Of a DNA stretch of 47,987 bases, positions 32,145-40,479 are shown one piece after another. Source of the DNA: Halorhabdus amylolytica. Lineage in GTDB: Archaea; Halobacteriota; Halobacteria; Halobacteriales; Haloarculaceae. Where the stretch lies: contig NZ_SPQG01000003.1 in NCBI RefSeq assembly GCF_004944975.1, positions 1 through 47,987 on the forward strand. The letters are read 5' to 3'. Each line of letters begins with the position of its first letter. Position 1 is the first letter of the stretch. The notes under the pieces were generated by a model. That model was not told the DNA's origin. It did not search any database and saw only the letters and a list, made by a program, of their open reading frames with translations. Made by a program: the position numbers and the translations under genes.

Positions 32145-33227
32145 ATGCGCCGCGTCGGTATCCTGCTCAATCCGATCGCCGGCATGGGCGGACGGGTCGG
32201 GCTGAAAGGGACCGATGGCAAGGTCGCCGAGGCCCGTCAGCGCGGGGCGGAGCCACGCGCTCCCGACCGGGCGCGACGGGCGCTCGACGCGCTGGCGTCT
32301 CACGATACCGTGTCGGTGGTGACGGTGGCGGGGATCATGGGGGCCGATATCGCCCGCGAAGCAGGGTTCGATCCGACCGTCGTGGCCGAACCAGTCGCGG
32401 GACCAGCGGCGTCGATCGGCGAAACGACGGCGGCCGACACCCGACGTGCCGTCGCCGCGCTGGTCGCCGCAGACGTCGACGTGGTGGTGTTCGTCGGGGG
32501 CGACGGCACCGCCGTCGACGTCGCCGAGACGCTCGACGGGCTCGGGAGCGAGATACCGATGCTCGGCGTCCCGGCGGGCGTGAAAGTCTACTCGGGCGTC
32601 TTCGCCGTCGATCCGACGGCCGCCGCGGAGATCGTCACCACGTTCGAGGAGACCGAACCAGGTGACGTCCTGGATCTCGACGAGGACGCCTTCCGGGAGG
32701 GGGAGGTCTCGACGGTGTTACGATCGACAGCGAAGACGCCAGTCGATCGGCGACGGCAGTCACCCAAACAACGAGTCGGGGGGACGGTGGAGACGCTCGC
32801 AACGGGTGTCGCCGCCGGGGTCGATCCTGAAACGACCTACGTCTTCGGACCGGGGAGTACAGTCGGCGCGATCGAATCACAGCTCGGGTTCGAGGGATCG
32901 CCACTGGGCGTCGATGTCTGGCGGGACGGCAACGTCCTGGTCGAGGACGGCGGCGAGTCCGAGATCCTCGCGAGTCTCGGGACTGACAACGTCGTGTTCG
33001 TCTCGCCGATCGGCGGCCAGGGGTTCGTCTTCGGTCGTGGCAATCAGCAACTCTCCCCTGCCGTCCTCCGACAGTCCGACGTCCGGATCGTCGCTTCGCG
33101 CCGGAAACTAGACGGGATCGGCGTCCTCCGGGTGGATACCGGCGACCGCGCCCTCGACGAGCGACTGCGGGGCTGGCATCGCGTTCGAGTCGGGCGCGTC
33201 GAAACCCGACTCGTCCGGATCGTCTAG
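32145..33227 (+). CDS. ATP-NAD kinase-like protein (COG3199 family)
   Basis: A 360-aa protein with the diacylglycerol kinase/NAD kinase fold. The N-terminus MRRVGILLNPIAGMGG is the family opening, and VVVFVGGDGTAVDVAE (about 122-137) is the GGDGT nucleotide-binding motif. PMLGVPAGVKVYSGVFAVDP is the next conserved part. This group (also called AcoX/ATP-NAD kinase-like) is distinct from the main NAD kinase; its phosphate acceptor is uncertain, with NAD or a nucleotide-like metabolite as candidates. It overlaps no neighbours, and a PhoU-type gene follows 83 nt later. Confidence 0.85.
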   Translation: MRRVGILLNPIAGMGGRVGLKGTDGKVAEARQRGAEPRAPDRARRALDALASHDTVSVVTVAGIMGADIAREAGFDPTVVAEPVAGPAASIGETTAADTRRAVAALVAADVDVVVFVGGDGTAVDVAETLDGLGSEIPMLGVPAGVKVYSGVFAVDPTAAAEIVTTFEETEPGDVLDLDEDAFREGEVSTVLRSTAKTPVDRRRQSPKQRVGGTVETLATGVAAGVDPETTYVFGPGSTVGAIESQLGFEGSPLGVDVWRDGNVLVEDGGESEILASLGTDNVVFVSPIGGQGFVFGRGNQQLSPAVLRQSDVRIVASRRKLDGIGVLRVDTGDRALDERLRGWHRVRVGRVETRLVRIV

Positions 33228-33310
33228 GGCCTAGAGGTTTGCTTTCGGCGACCTAGGCATACCCTCGTAGTATTGATAGACTTAAGGTCGACTGGTCACA
33301 TAAGAGGTGT

Positions 33311-34345
33311 ATGGATACGCGGAAGGTCCAACAGCTCGGACCCTCAACGCTGGCGATGACACTCCCGGCTGACTGGACGAGCGAAAACGGGGTACAGAAG
33401 GGAGACGAAGTGACCCTGCGAATCGGTGGGAAAGGCATGTTGACCGTCTTTCCCGAGTCCGTCGACTCGGGGAAATCGGAGGCGACGATCCACGTGTCGA
33501 CGCTCGACGCGGACTCCGTCGAGCGGGCTATCGTCGCCCAGTACGTCCTCGGCCGGCGCGTGATCCACGTCGAGGCCGACGAAGGCAAGACACTGCCGAG
33601 TTCGCACATCAACGCCGTCTACAACGCCGAGACACAGTTGATGGGGCTGGGCGTCATCGAGGAGACCCCACGGCGGATCGCCATCCGGTGTTCGGTGGAC
33701 CCGGGGGACTTCCGTCTCGAAAACCTGCTTGAACGCTTAGAGAGTACGGGGAGTACGATGCGAACCGAGGGGATCAAGGCACTGGCACACGGCAATCCCG
33801 ACCTCGCCCAGCGGGCACTCAATCGCGAACGACAGGCCAACAAGATCTTCGTCCTGCTGTTGCGGCTGATCTTCACCGCCTACCAGAACCCCAATCTCGC
33901 CCACGCCGTGGGACTGGAGGATGGGTTCCCGCTGGTCGGCTATCGGTCAGTCGCGAAAAACCTCGAGTTGATCGCCGATAACGCCGAGGACATCGCGGAC
34001 ATCGCCCTCGAGACCGACGGCCACCGTCTCAACGTGGATTCGGAGACGATGGAACGGATCCGGGACCTGACCGAACAGGTCGACGAACTCACCGAGATGG
34101 CCGTCAAAGCCGTCGTCGAACGCGACTTCGAGATCGCGAACGACGTCCGTACACGGTTCCGGGAGATCGACCACTGCGAGGACGAATTGCTCGACGGGCT
34201 CGAAGAGATGCCCAACAGCGATCTGCTGGCGGTCAGGGACGTTCTGGTCGCGCTCCAGGAGACGGCCCAGTACGCGGTCCGCAACGCCGAGATCGCCACG
34301 AATCTCGCACTGAACGAGGAGTCCGAACACACGACGATCGAGTGA
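33311..34345 (+). CDS. AbrB/PhoU-domain phosphate regulation protein
   Basis: A 344-aa protein. Residues 1 to about 50 form a SpoVT/AbrB-like DNA-binding swapped-hairpin domain (MDTRKVQQLGPSTLAMTLPA, WTSENGVQKGDEV). The rest contains two PhoU helical bundles, with the second repeat around NLELIADNAEDIADIALE and the tail VRNAEIATNLAL. PhoU proteins inhibit phosphate uptake when phosphate is plentiful; the DNA-binding fusion is typical of haloarchaea and suggests direct transcription control. No pst genes adjoin. A TTAAGG box 17-22 nt upstream and a 3' region with short repeats frame it. Confidence 0.9.
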   Translation: MDTRKVQQLGPSTLAMTLPADWTSENGVQKGDEVTLRIGGKGMLTVFPESVDSGKSEATIHVSTLDADSVERAIVAQYVLGRRVIHVEADEGKTLPSSHINAVYNAETQLMGLGVIEETPRRIAIRCSVDPGDFRLENLLERLESTGSTMRTEGIKALAHGNPDLAQRALNRERQANKIFVLLLRLIFTAYQNPNLAHAVGLEDGFPLVGYRSVAKNLELIADNAEDIADIALETDGHRLNVDSETMERIRDLTEQVDELTEMAVKAVVERDFEIANDVRTRFREIDHCEDELLDGLEEMPNSDLLAVRDVLVALQETAQYAVRNAEIATNLALNEESEHTTIE

Positions 34346-34396
34346 GGAACGCGGGGTCGCTCGCAGCCTCAAGGGCGTCCGGCCCGTTCCAAGCGG

Positions 34397-34443
34397 TCAC
34401 TTCTCGAAGGCACCCGGTCCTCTAAGACATTCACTTCTCGAAG
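34397..34443 (+). repeat. 13-bp direct repeat at the folCP stop codon
   Basis: TCACTTCTCGAAG occurs at 34397-34409 and 34431-34443. The second copy contains the real stop and last codons (FEK) of folCP on the minus strand, and the first copy duplicates them 34 bp downstream. Confidence 0.6.
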
Positions 34444-36869
34444 CGATCCGAATCGGCGGCCGCGCGTACGACGTCGACGGCCGCGACGTTTGCCGCCGCG
34501 TCGTGGACCCGGATCACGTCGGCACCGCGGTCGGCCGCTAGCGCGGTGGCCGCGATCGTGGGTTCGTAGCGCTCCTCGGCGTCGCGATCGATCAGTTCAA
34601 ACATCGACTTGTGGGAGTGACCGATCAGGACCGGACAGCCCAGCCCGCGGAGTTCCTCGAGACGATCGAGCACTTCGAAGTTCTCCGCGGCACTCTTCCC
34701 GAAGCCAAGGCCGGGATCGACGAGGATCCGCGAGCGGTCGAGGCCAGCCTTCTCGGCCAGCAAGACGCGTTCTGTGAGTTCGTCGAGGATGTCCTCGACG
34801 ACGTCGTCGTAGTGGACCTCGTGGTCGGGATCGACAGGCGTGTCGATACTGTGCATGACGACGACCGACGCATCGTGTTCAGCCGCGAGACGCGCCATGC
34901 TGGGATCTTCGAGCCCGGAGACGTCGTTGAGAACGTCCGCGCCGGCTTCCAGGGCCGCCTCCGCGACTTCGACCTTCCGCGTGTCGACCGAGACGGTCAC
35001 GTCCCGGCCGGCGAGGCGTTCGATCACCGGGACCACGCGATCGTGCTCGGTCTCGACGGGCACTGGATCGGCACCCGGTCGGGTGCTCTCGCCCCCGACG
35101 TCGACGATGTCGACGCCCGCCTCGATCATCTCCTCGGCGCGATCGAGCGCGTCCGCGAGGGCGTCGTACTCGCCGCCGTCGTGGAAGCTATCGGGCGTGA
35201 CGTTCAAGATCCCCATCACGGCCGTGCCGTCCTCCCAGGGGAGACCCTGATCGTCGGGAACGACGTCGACGGAAAGCGCCTTCCGAAGTTCCTCAGCCAG
35301 CGACGATCCGACGTGGGATCGATCCCCGAGTCGCCCGACGACGCGTTCGAACTGCGCGTGGGTCCCCATGAGGAGAACGTCGACGCGTTCGCGCTCGCTG
35401 TCGTCGACGGCCGAGATCGCACACTCTCCGCCCACTGAACGGAGTGCGTCTCTGAGAGTCCGAGCTTCCCGAGGCTGGAGGCGCGTCTTCAGGACGCGAT
35501 GGACGCCCTGAGCCCGCATCTCCCAGGCGTCCTCGTCGGTGACGTGAGCGTCTTCGAGAACCGCCTGGGCTTCCGGAAGCGACCCGACGCGTTTGGGCAC
35601 CTTCGCTCGCGTCCAGCGCGACCGTGCCTCCCTGACGGCGTACAGCGAACCCACGACGAGGACGGCGTCGTCCGAGCCGGCGGTCTCGAGTGCCAGATCA
35701 AGCCCGTCCGCCACCGTCGACCGCGTCTCGACGTCGGCGTCAGTCTCGATCACGAACGCCCGGGCGAGGACCCCCTCGTCCTCCGCCCGGTCGACGTCCG
35801 GGCGAGCAGTGATCACGGTGTCGGGTTCGGGCAGCGCCGCGGCCATTCCTCGGTGGTCCTTATCGCACATCGCCCCGACGACGAGGTGCAGGTCGTCGTA
35901 CTCGAACGTCGAGAGAGTCTCGGCAACCTGCTCACAGCCGCCGGGGTTGTGTGCACCATCCAGGACGACCAGCGGTTCGCGATCGAGTACTTCGAATCGG
36001 CCTGGCCAGGTAGCCCGCCGGAGACCGCTTGCGAGTTCAGTCTCATTCACGTCGGCGACCTGCCGGGACAGGGCAGCCGCGACACCCGCGTTTCGAGCCT
36101 GATGGGTCCCTAACAGGGGGAGACGCGCTTCGACCGACCAGTCCGGGCCTGACAGCGTGACAAGTCCCTCCAGGCCGTCGCGACCGTCAGCCCCGACCGA
36201 GACCGTGGCATCGTCGTCGGTCCCCACTCGAAGTACTTCGCCCGCCTCACCGCGGATGGCGGCCAGCGCGTCGCCGGTCGCGGCCGTCACCAGCGGTGCC
36301 TCCTCGGGGGCGACCGCGGCCTTGTCGCTCGCGATCTCCTCGATCGTCTCGCCGAGGAAGTCCGTGTGTTCGAGGGTGATGCTCGTGACCGCGCTGGCAA
36401 CGGGGTCGACCACGCTGGTGGCGTCGTGGCGGCCGCCGATGCCGACCTCCAGGATCGCGACGTCGACCTCGCGGCGGCCGAACTCCCACAGCGCCAAGGC
36501 CGTCAGCGTCTCGAAGAACGTCGGCGCGTCGCCGGCAGCCGCGTTCTCGGTGACGTAGGGTTCGATCCGCTCGACGAACTCGACGAGCGCTGCCTTCGAC
36601 AGTTTCCGTCCGTTGACTCGGACGCGCTCACGGACGTCGTCGAGATGCGGCGAGATGTAGATCCCGACGTCCAGTCCCGCCTCTCGGAGCACCGTCTCGA
36701 GCATCCGGGCGGTGCTTCCCTTGCCGTTGGAGCCGGCGATCTGGACCGTAGTGAGTGGCACCTGTGGATCGTCCAGATACGCGAGCATCTCCCGCGTCGC
36801 CTCAGTTCCGGGACGCGGAGAGAACCGGCGGAGGTCGAAAAGAAAGTTCGCAGCCTCGTGATAGCGCAT
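34431..36869 (-). CDS. folCP: Fused folylpolyglutamate/dihydrofolate synthase and dihydropteroate synthase (FolC-FolP)
   Basis: An 812-aa bifunctional folate enzyme. The FolC half (to about residue 420) has the Mur-ligase P-loop GSNGKGSTARM, ISPHLDDVRERV, EVGIGGRHDATSVVD and DGAHNPGG. A middle region (about 425-545) rich in charged helices links it to FolP, which starts AVMGILNVTPDSFHDGG and continues with DVGGESTRPGA, SVDTRK, DPGLGFGKS and GHSHKSMF. It makes dihydropteroate from pABA and then adds glutamate. FolCP fusions are known in haloarchaea. The ATG at 36869 (MRYHEAANFLF) fits both the family start and a TAAAG box 29 nt upstream; an ATG at 36881 would add four residues. Confidence 0.94.
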   Translation of the reverse strand: MRYHEAANFLFDLRRFSPRPGTEATREMLAYLDDPQVPLTTVQIAGSNGKGSTARMLETVLREAGLDVGIYISPHLDDVRERVRVNGRKLSKAALVEFVERIEPYVTENAAAGDAPTFFETLTALALWEFGRREVDVAILEVGIGGRHDATSVVDPVASAVTSITLEHTDFLGETIEEIASDKAAVAPEEAPLVTAATGDALAAIRGEAGEVLRVGTDDDATVSVGADGRDGLEGLVTLSGPDWSVEARLPLLGTHQARNAGVAAALSRQVADVNETELASGLRRATWPGRFEVLDREPLVVLDGAHNPGGCEQVAETLSTFEYDDLHLVVGAMCDKDHRGMAAALPEPDTVITARPDVDRAEDEGVLARAFVIETDADVETRSTVADGLDLALETAGSDDAVLVVGSLYAVREARSRWTRAKVPKRVGSLPEAQAVLEDAHVTDEDAWEMRAQGVHRVLKTRLQPREARTLRDALRSVGGECAISAVDDSERERVDVLLMGTHAQFERVVGRLGDRSHVGSSLAEELRKALSVDVVPDDQGLPWEDGTAVMGILNVTPDSFHDGGEYDALADALDRAEEMIEAGVDIVDVGGESTRPGADPVPVETEHDRVVPVIERLAGRDVTVSVDTRKVEVAEAALEAGADVLNDVSGLEDPSMARLAAEHDASVVVMHSIDTPVDPDHEVHYDDVVEDILDELTERVLLAEKAGLDRSRILVDPGLGFGKSAAENFEVLDRLEELRGLGCPVLIGHSHKSMFELIDRDAEERYEPTIAATALAADRGADVIRVHDAAANVAAVDVVRAAADSDRFEK

Positions 36870-36904
36870 GCTTGTTGGCATCGGGCCGGCGCGCTTTAGC
36901 CTAT

Positions 36905-36965
36905 CGGAGTCAGATGCCTCCCGTCCTCCCGGAGTCAGATGCCTCCCGTCCTCCCGGAGTCAGAT
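36905..36965. repeat. 25-bp tandem repeat, about 2.4 copies
   Basis: The unit is CGGAGTCAGATGCCTCCCGT followed by CCTCC. Two perfect copies are at 36905-36929 and 36930-36954, and a third breaks off at 36965. It lies upstream of folCP and downstream of the lipoprotein gene, within 123 bp of non-coding sequence, and may be a polymorphic site. Confidence 0.75.
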
Positions 36966-37004
36966 CTCCCTGTCACGGCCCCATCTCCCCGACGGATCAG
37001 CCCC

Positions 37005-37826
37005 TCACTCCTCGCCGACGATGCTGGCGTCCGCCGCGCCCTCGGGGAGAGAGACAGAGACGTTCTCGTAGGTGAGTCGGGTGGTGATCTCACGGTCGAC
37101 ATCGACCGACTGCCCTTCGATCGTCCGGGTGAGTTCGGCCGTCCGCCGGATCTTGATCGGGCGAGTCGTCTCGGGGTCGATCCAGAACGTCGCCCGGAGG
37201 GTCGCGTTGGCCTCGACACCTGGCGGAAAGTCGAGCGTGTCCCGGAGCGCCGAATTCAGTTCCGCCGTGTCAAATGCGGCGTGCAGGACGTATGCCTCCG
37301 ACCCATCGAGAGTCACTGTCTCGAGGTCCGACAGCGAAGCATTGTCGAGGAATAACTGGTGTAGCCGGAGTTGATCGTAGAGGGTCCAGTGGCGCGCAAA
37401 GCTCTCCGAGACATCCCGTTCGATCCACTCGGAACCGTACTCCGCCCGGAACCGATCGCTGCGCTGATAGAGCGTCTGATCGAGGACGTACCGCTCGACG
37501 GTGACCCGCTGACCGGATCGAGTTACCGTCCGATGGGAAACCAGTGAGCGGCTGGTCCGGTTGAGGGCGTATTCGACGTCGATGGTGCTCGTCAGGTCGC
37601 CGTCCGCGAGGTGCTGGACGATTGTCGCGTTCTGGTCGGCGGTGTAGGCGGAGACGTTCTCCATCGCCGATAGCGTGTCGGCTCGCAGTGCGTTCGCCCC
37701 GGGGACCTCGCCTTCGACGGTCTCGGATGGCGTCGCTGTCGGCGTCGTCGATCCGCTTCCGACACACCCGGCAAGCAACACTGTCGCCAGGAGGAGAGCA
37801 CCCGCGAGGTGTGTTCGAGTCGTCAT
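37005..37826 (-). CDS. Secreted lipoprotein, haloarchaeal family (first of two tandem paralogs)
   Basis: A 273-aa lipoprotein. The signal peptide ends in the lipobox LLAGC at about residue 21, so it is probably anchored outside the cell by a lipid. The mature part begins with a Thr/Ser-rich spacer and then has a beta-rich domain. Shared features with the next gene are TLSAMENVSAY, YVLDQTLYQRS, AEYGSEW and the C-terminal TYENVSVSLPEGA. Such DUF7537-type lipoproteins recall LppX/LolA-like lipid or hydrophobic-ligand carriers, but no ligand is known. Multiple N-x-S/T sites suggest glycosylation. A GTTTATTT box about 25 nt upstream is likely its promoter. Confidence 0.82.
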   Translation of the reverse strand: MTTRTHLAGALLLATVLLAGCVGSGSTTPTATPSETVEGEVPGANALRADTLSAMENVSAYTADQNATIVQHLADGDLTSTIDVEYALNRTSRSLVSHRTVTRSGQRVTVERYVLDQTLYQRSDRFRAEYGSEWIERDVSESFARHWTLYDQLRLHQLFLDNASLSDLETVTLDGSEAYVLHAAFDTAELNSALRDTLDFPPGVEANATLRATFWIDPETTRPIKIRRTAELTRTIEGQSVDVDREITTRLTYENVSVSLPEGAADASIVGEE

Positions 37827-37908
37827 ATCGGTTCCAACGGGACCGACCGAAATAAACCCGGCTAAGCCGGGAAGGCGGGCGGGGCGGTCCAGAGACCCCA
37901 CCGTAGCG

Positions 37909-38706
37909 CTACGAACTGGTCTTGTTTCCGAGCGAAACCGCCGAATCGGCCGCTTCTGGGAGTGAAACAGAAACGTCACGGTCGTACTCGAACGCGAGTT
38001 CGATGTCCATCGTCAGGTCGGCAGTCTGTCCCGCTTGCGTGACTGTCGCGTTCATCGAGACAGTGCTTTTCACCGGACGATCAGTGTCTGGATCGACCCA
38101 GAGACGTTGTTCGACGTTGGTCACGTCGTACTCGACGCCCGACCCGGCGCCGAGGCGGGCCATGATCTGATCGCTCGTCGCGTCTTCGTCGACGTCGGCT
38201 TCGAGGAGCCGTGTTTCAGTTCCGTCAACGGTCTCGGTACCACCTGTCGTCACCGAAGCGTTCGTCAGGAACGCCCGCTGGCGGGAGAGGGTGTCTTGCT
38301 GGTCGAAGAAACTGTCCCCGATCTCGACGGTCACCCACTCCGAGCCGTACTGGCTGGCGTAGGCGGGACTGTACTCGTAGAGCGACTCGTTCAATACGTA
38401 GACACTGGCTTGCTGGGCCATCCCGCTCACCGAGACAGTCTGGTTGATCTGCAGCCGCTGGTCCGCCCGATCGAACGCTCCGTCGGACTCGATCGTCTGG
38501 CGCTGTGTCCGGTTGTTGACCGTCTGGACTATCGTCGTGTTCGAAGTAACGTGATAGGATTCGACGGCGTCCATTGCCGCGAGTGTCTCCGACTGGGCCT
38601 GTGATCCGTCGACCTTCTCGGTCGTCGCCCCACCACTACACCCCGCGAGGACCACCATCCCGAGGAGAGCAATCAGGGCAAGCGTACGTCGTCGCATGTA
38701 TCTCAT
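37909..38706 (-). CDS. Secreted lipoprotein, haloarchaeal family (second of two tandem paralogs)
   Basis: A 265-aa lipoprotein from the ATG at 38706 (MRYMRRRTLALIALLGMVVL), with lipobox LAGC at about residue 23. An ATG three codons later (38697) is the alternative; the chosen one lies 24 nt after the TTTTTA box at 38727-38733. It shares with its neighbour TLAAMDAVESY, YVLNESLYEYS, YGSEWVTVE, and the end DVSVSLPEAADSAVS. Similarity covers the whole mature region, so they arose by duplication. Function is unknown; it is a periplasm-like or cell-surface binding protein by inference. The gap between the two genes holds a CCGGCTTAGCCGG hairpin (37858-37870). Confidence 0.82.
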   Translation of the reverse strand: MRYMRRRTLALIALLGMVVLAGCSGGATTEKVDGSQAQSETLAAMDAVESYHVTSNTTIVQTVNNRTQRQTIESDGAFDRADQRLQINQTVSVSGMAQQASVYVLNESLYEYSPAYASQYGSEWVTVEIGDSFFDQQDTLSRQRAFLTNASVTTGGTETVDGTETRLLEADVDEDATSDQIMARLGAGSGVEYDVTNVEQRLWVDPDTDRPVKSTVSMNATVTQAGQTADLTMDIELAFEYDRDVSVSLPEAADSAVSLGNKTSS

Positions 38707-38726
38707 CCGTACTTTCCGTGGGCCCG

Positions 38727-38733
38727 TAAAAAG
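38727..38733 (-). promoter_or_regulatory. TATA-like box of the second lipoprotein gene
   Basis: CTTTTTA on the minus strand, about 24 nt before the ATG at 38706 and so favouring that start. Confidence 0.45.
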
Positions 38734-38786
38734 GGACCGTCTTTCCCTCGATACTGTCTGGAAACTGACAGAGTGGGGGCGGCGAC

Positions 38787-40367
38787 TCAATCGTGTCGGA
38801 ACGCCCGCGTGCCGGTGAAGACCATCGCCATGTCGAGTTCGTCGGCCCGTTCGATCACGTCGTCGTCGTTGACGCTCCCGCCGGGCTGGATGACCGCCTC
38901 GATGCCGGCCTCCTCGGCCGCGTCGATGCCGTCCGGGAACGGGAAGAAGGCGTCGCTGGCCATCACCGCGCCGTCGGCGTCCTTGCCCTCGGCGTCTGCC
39001 TCGGCTTTCATCTTCGCGATCTCGACGGCGTCGACCCGAGAGACCTGGCCTGCGCCCACGCCGACCGTCTCCGTGCCTTTCGCGAAGAGGATCGCGTTGG
39101 ATTTGACGTGCTTGATGGTCTGCCAGGCGAAGAGCATCGACTCGATCTGTTCGTCGGTCGGCTCGCGCTCGGTGACGACTTCGAGATCCTCGCGTGTGAC
39201 CGTCTGGAGGTCGCGATCCTGAACGAGTCGGCCGCCGACGATCGGCTTCTCGGTCACCGTCTCGGTGGGATCGAACTGCTCGCTCACGTCGAGAACGCGG
39301 AGGTTGTCCTTCTCGAAGAGCACCGCGAGGGCATCGTCGGTATACCCCGGCGCGACGACGACCTCTTTGAAGGACTCGACGATCTGCTCGGCCGTCGCGG
39401 CGTCACACGTCCGATTGAGGGCGACGATCCCCCCGAAAGCACTTTTGGGATCAGTCGAGAGGGCGTCGGCGTAGGCCTCGCTGATCGATTCGGCGACCGC
39501 ACAGCCTGCCGGGTTGGTGTGCTTGATGACTGCACACGCTGGCTCGTCGAACTCCTTGACGATGTTCAGCGCCGCGTCGGCGTCGTTGTAGTTGTTGTAA
39601 CCCATCCCCTTCGCACCTCCGTTGAGTTGCGGGGCATGGACGACGCTGGCCTCCCCACAGGTCCGATCGGCATAGAGGGCGGCGTCCTGGTGGGGATTCT
39701 CACCGTAGCGGAGTTCCCGAACGCGGTCGTCGCTCGCGATCCGCCGGGCGGGGTACGCGCCGCCGTCGTCACCCTCGACGGAAACCGTTCCGGAGTCCCG
39801 ATCGATCTCGACGCGGTCCTCGGCGAACCACTCGATTGCACGGGGATAAGCCCTGAATTCTCCTTCGTAGAGCACCCGCTCTTTGAGATCTTCGACGGCG
39901 TCACCCTCCCGGACGGGAACGGGTTCCTGGGTGACGATCGGTCCGTCGTCGACCGTCTCGTCGACGACGTGGACGGTACAGCCCGTCGTCTTCACGCCCG
40001 CTTCGAGGACATCCTCGTGGGGACTCATACCTTTGAACGCCGGCAGGAGCGCCGGGTGGACGTTCAACGTCGTCGGGGCAGCGTCGAGGAACGTCTCGGT
40101 GAGGATCCGCATGTAGCCGTCCAGCGCCACGAGTTCGAACTCGTAGTCACCGAGGGCATCGAGAACGCGCTTCTCGTGTGCTTTGCGGTCCTCCCCTTCC
40201 TCGCGTTCGACGACTTCAGTCGGGATGTCCCGGTCGGCGGCTTTCTCCAGCACCGGTGCGTCGGCGTCGTTGGTCAGGACGACGGCGAACTCCGCCCCAC
40301 CCGGCGCGCGGTCGGCGATGTTCATCAGATTGCGGCCGCGATTCGAGGCCATTCCGGCGAGCTTCAT
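38787..40367 (-). CDS. purNH: PurN-PurH fusion: GAR transformylase plus AICAR transformylase
   Basis: A 526-aa purine-synthesis enzyme. Residues 1 to about 185 are a glycinamide ribonucleotide formyltransferase-like domain (MASNRGRNLMNI at start, NVHPALLPAFKG with the active-site His). Residues about 215-526 are the AICAR formyltransferase half of PurH (RYGENPHQDAALYA, KHTNPAGCAVAE, GQVSRVDAVEIAKMK). The inosine monophosphate cyclohydrolase (MGS-like) part normally at the PurH N-terminus is absent, so a separate archaeal PurO should close the ring. The ATG at 40367 was chosen for the conserved KLAGMASNRG. It diverges from the permease gene. Confidence 0.92.
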   Translation of the reverse strand: MKLAGMASNRGRNLMNIADRAPGGAEFAVVLTNDADAPVLEKAADRDIPTEVVEREEGEDRKAHEKRVLDALGDYEFELVALDGYMRILTETFLDAAPTTLNVHPALLPAFKGMSPHEDVLEAGVKTTGCTVHVVDETVDDGPIVTQEPVPVREGDAVEDLKERVLYEGEFRAYPRAIEWFAEDRVEIDRDSGTVSVEGDDGGAYPARRIASDDRVRELRYGENPHQDAALYADRTCGEASVVHAPQLNGGAKGMGYNNYNDADAALNIVKEFDEPACAVIKHTNPAGCAVAESISEAYADALSTDPKSAFGGIVALNRTCDAATAEQIVESFKEVVVAPGYTDDALAVLFEKDNLRVLDVSEQFDPTETVTEKPIVGGRLVQDRDLQTVTREDLEVVTEREPTDEQIESMLFAWQTIKHVKSNAILFAKGTETVGVGAGQVSRVDAVEIAKMKAEADAEGKDADGAVMASDAFFPFPDGIDAAEEAGIEAVIQPGGSVNDDDVIERADELDMAMVFTGTRAFRHD

Positions 40368-40450
40368 GTGCGGGGAGGGGCGGGCCGCCAGCAAAGTAGT
40401 TGCGGATCGGGCGGGTCAGGGACAACCCGAAAGACGTTGCATCCCAATTC

Positions 40451-40456
40451 TTAATT
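40451..40456 (+). promoter_or_regulatory. TATA-like box of the SLC13-type permease gene
   Basis: TTAATT, 24-29 nt before the ATG at 40480, within the divergent region shared with purNH. Confidence 0.5.
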
Positions 40457-40479
40457 CCTGTCCCCCGAATCGACGGGGC

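Noticed and set aside
38793-40454. Long plus-strand open frame opposite purNH
   Set aside because: Antisense shadow; the purNH frame carries all the conserved motifs.
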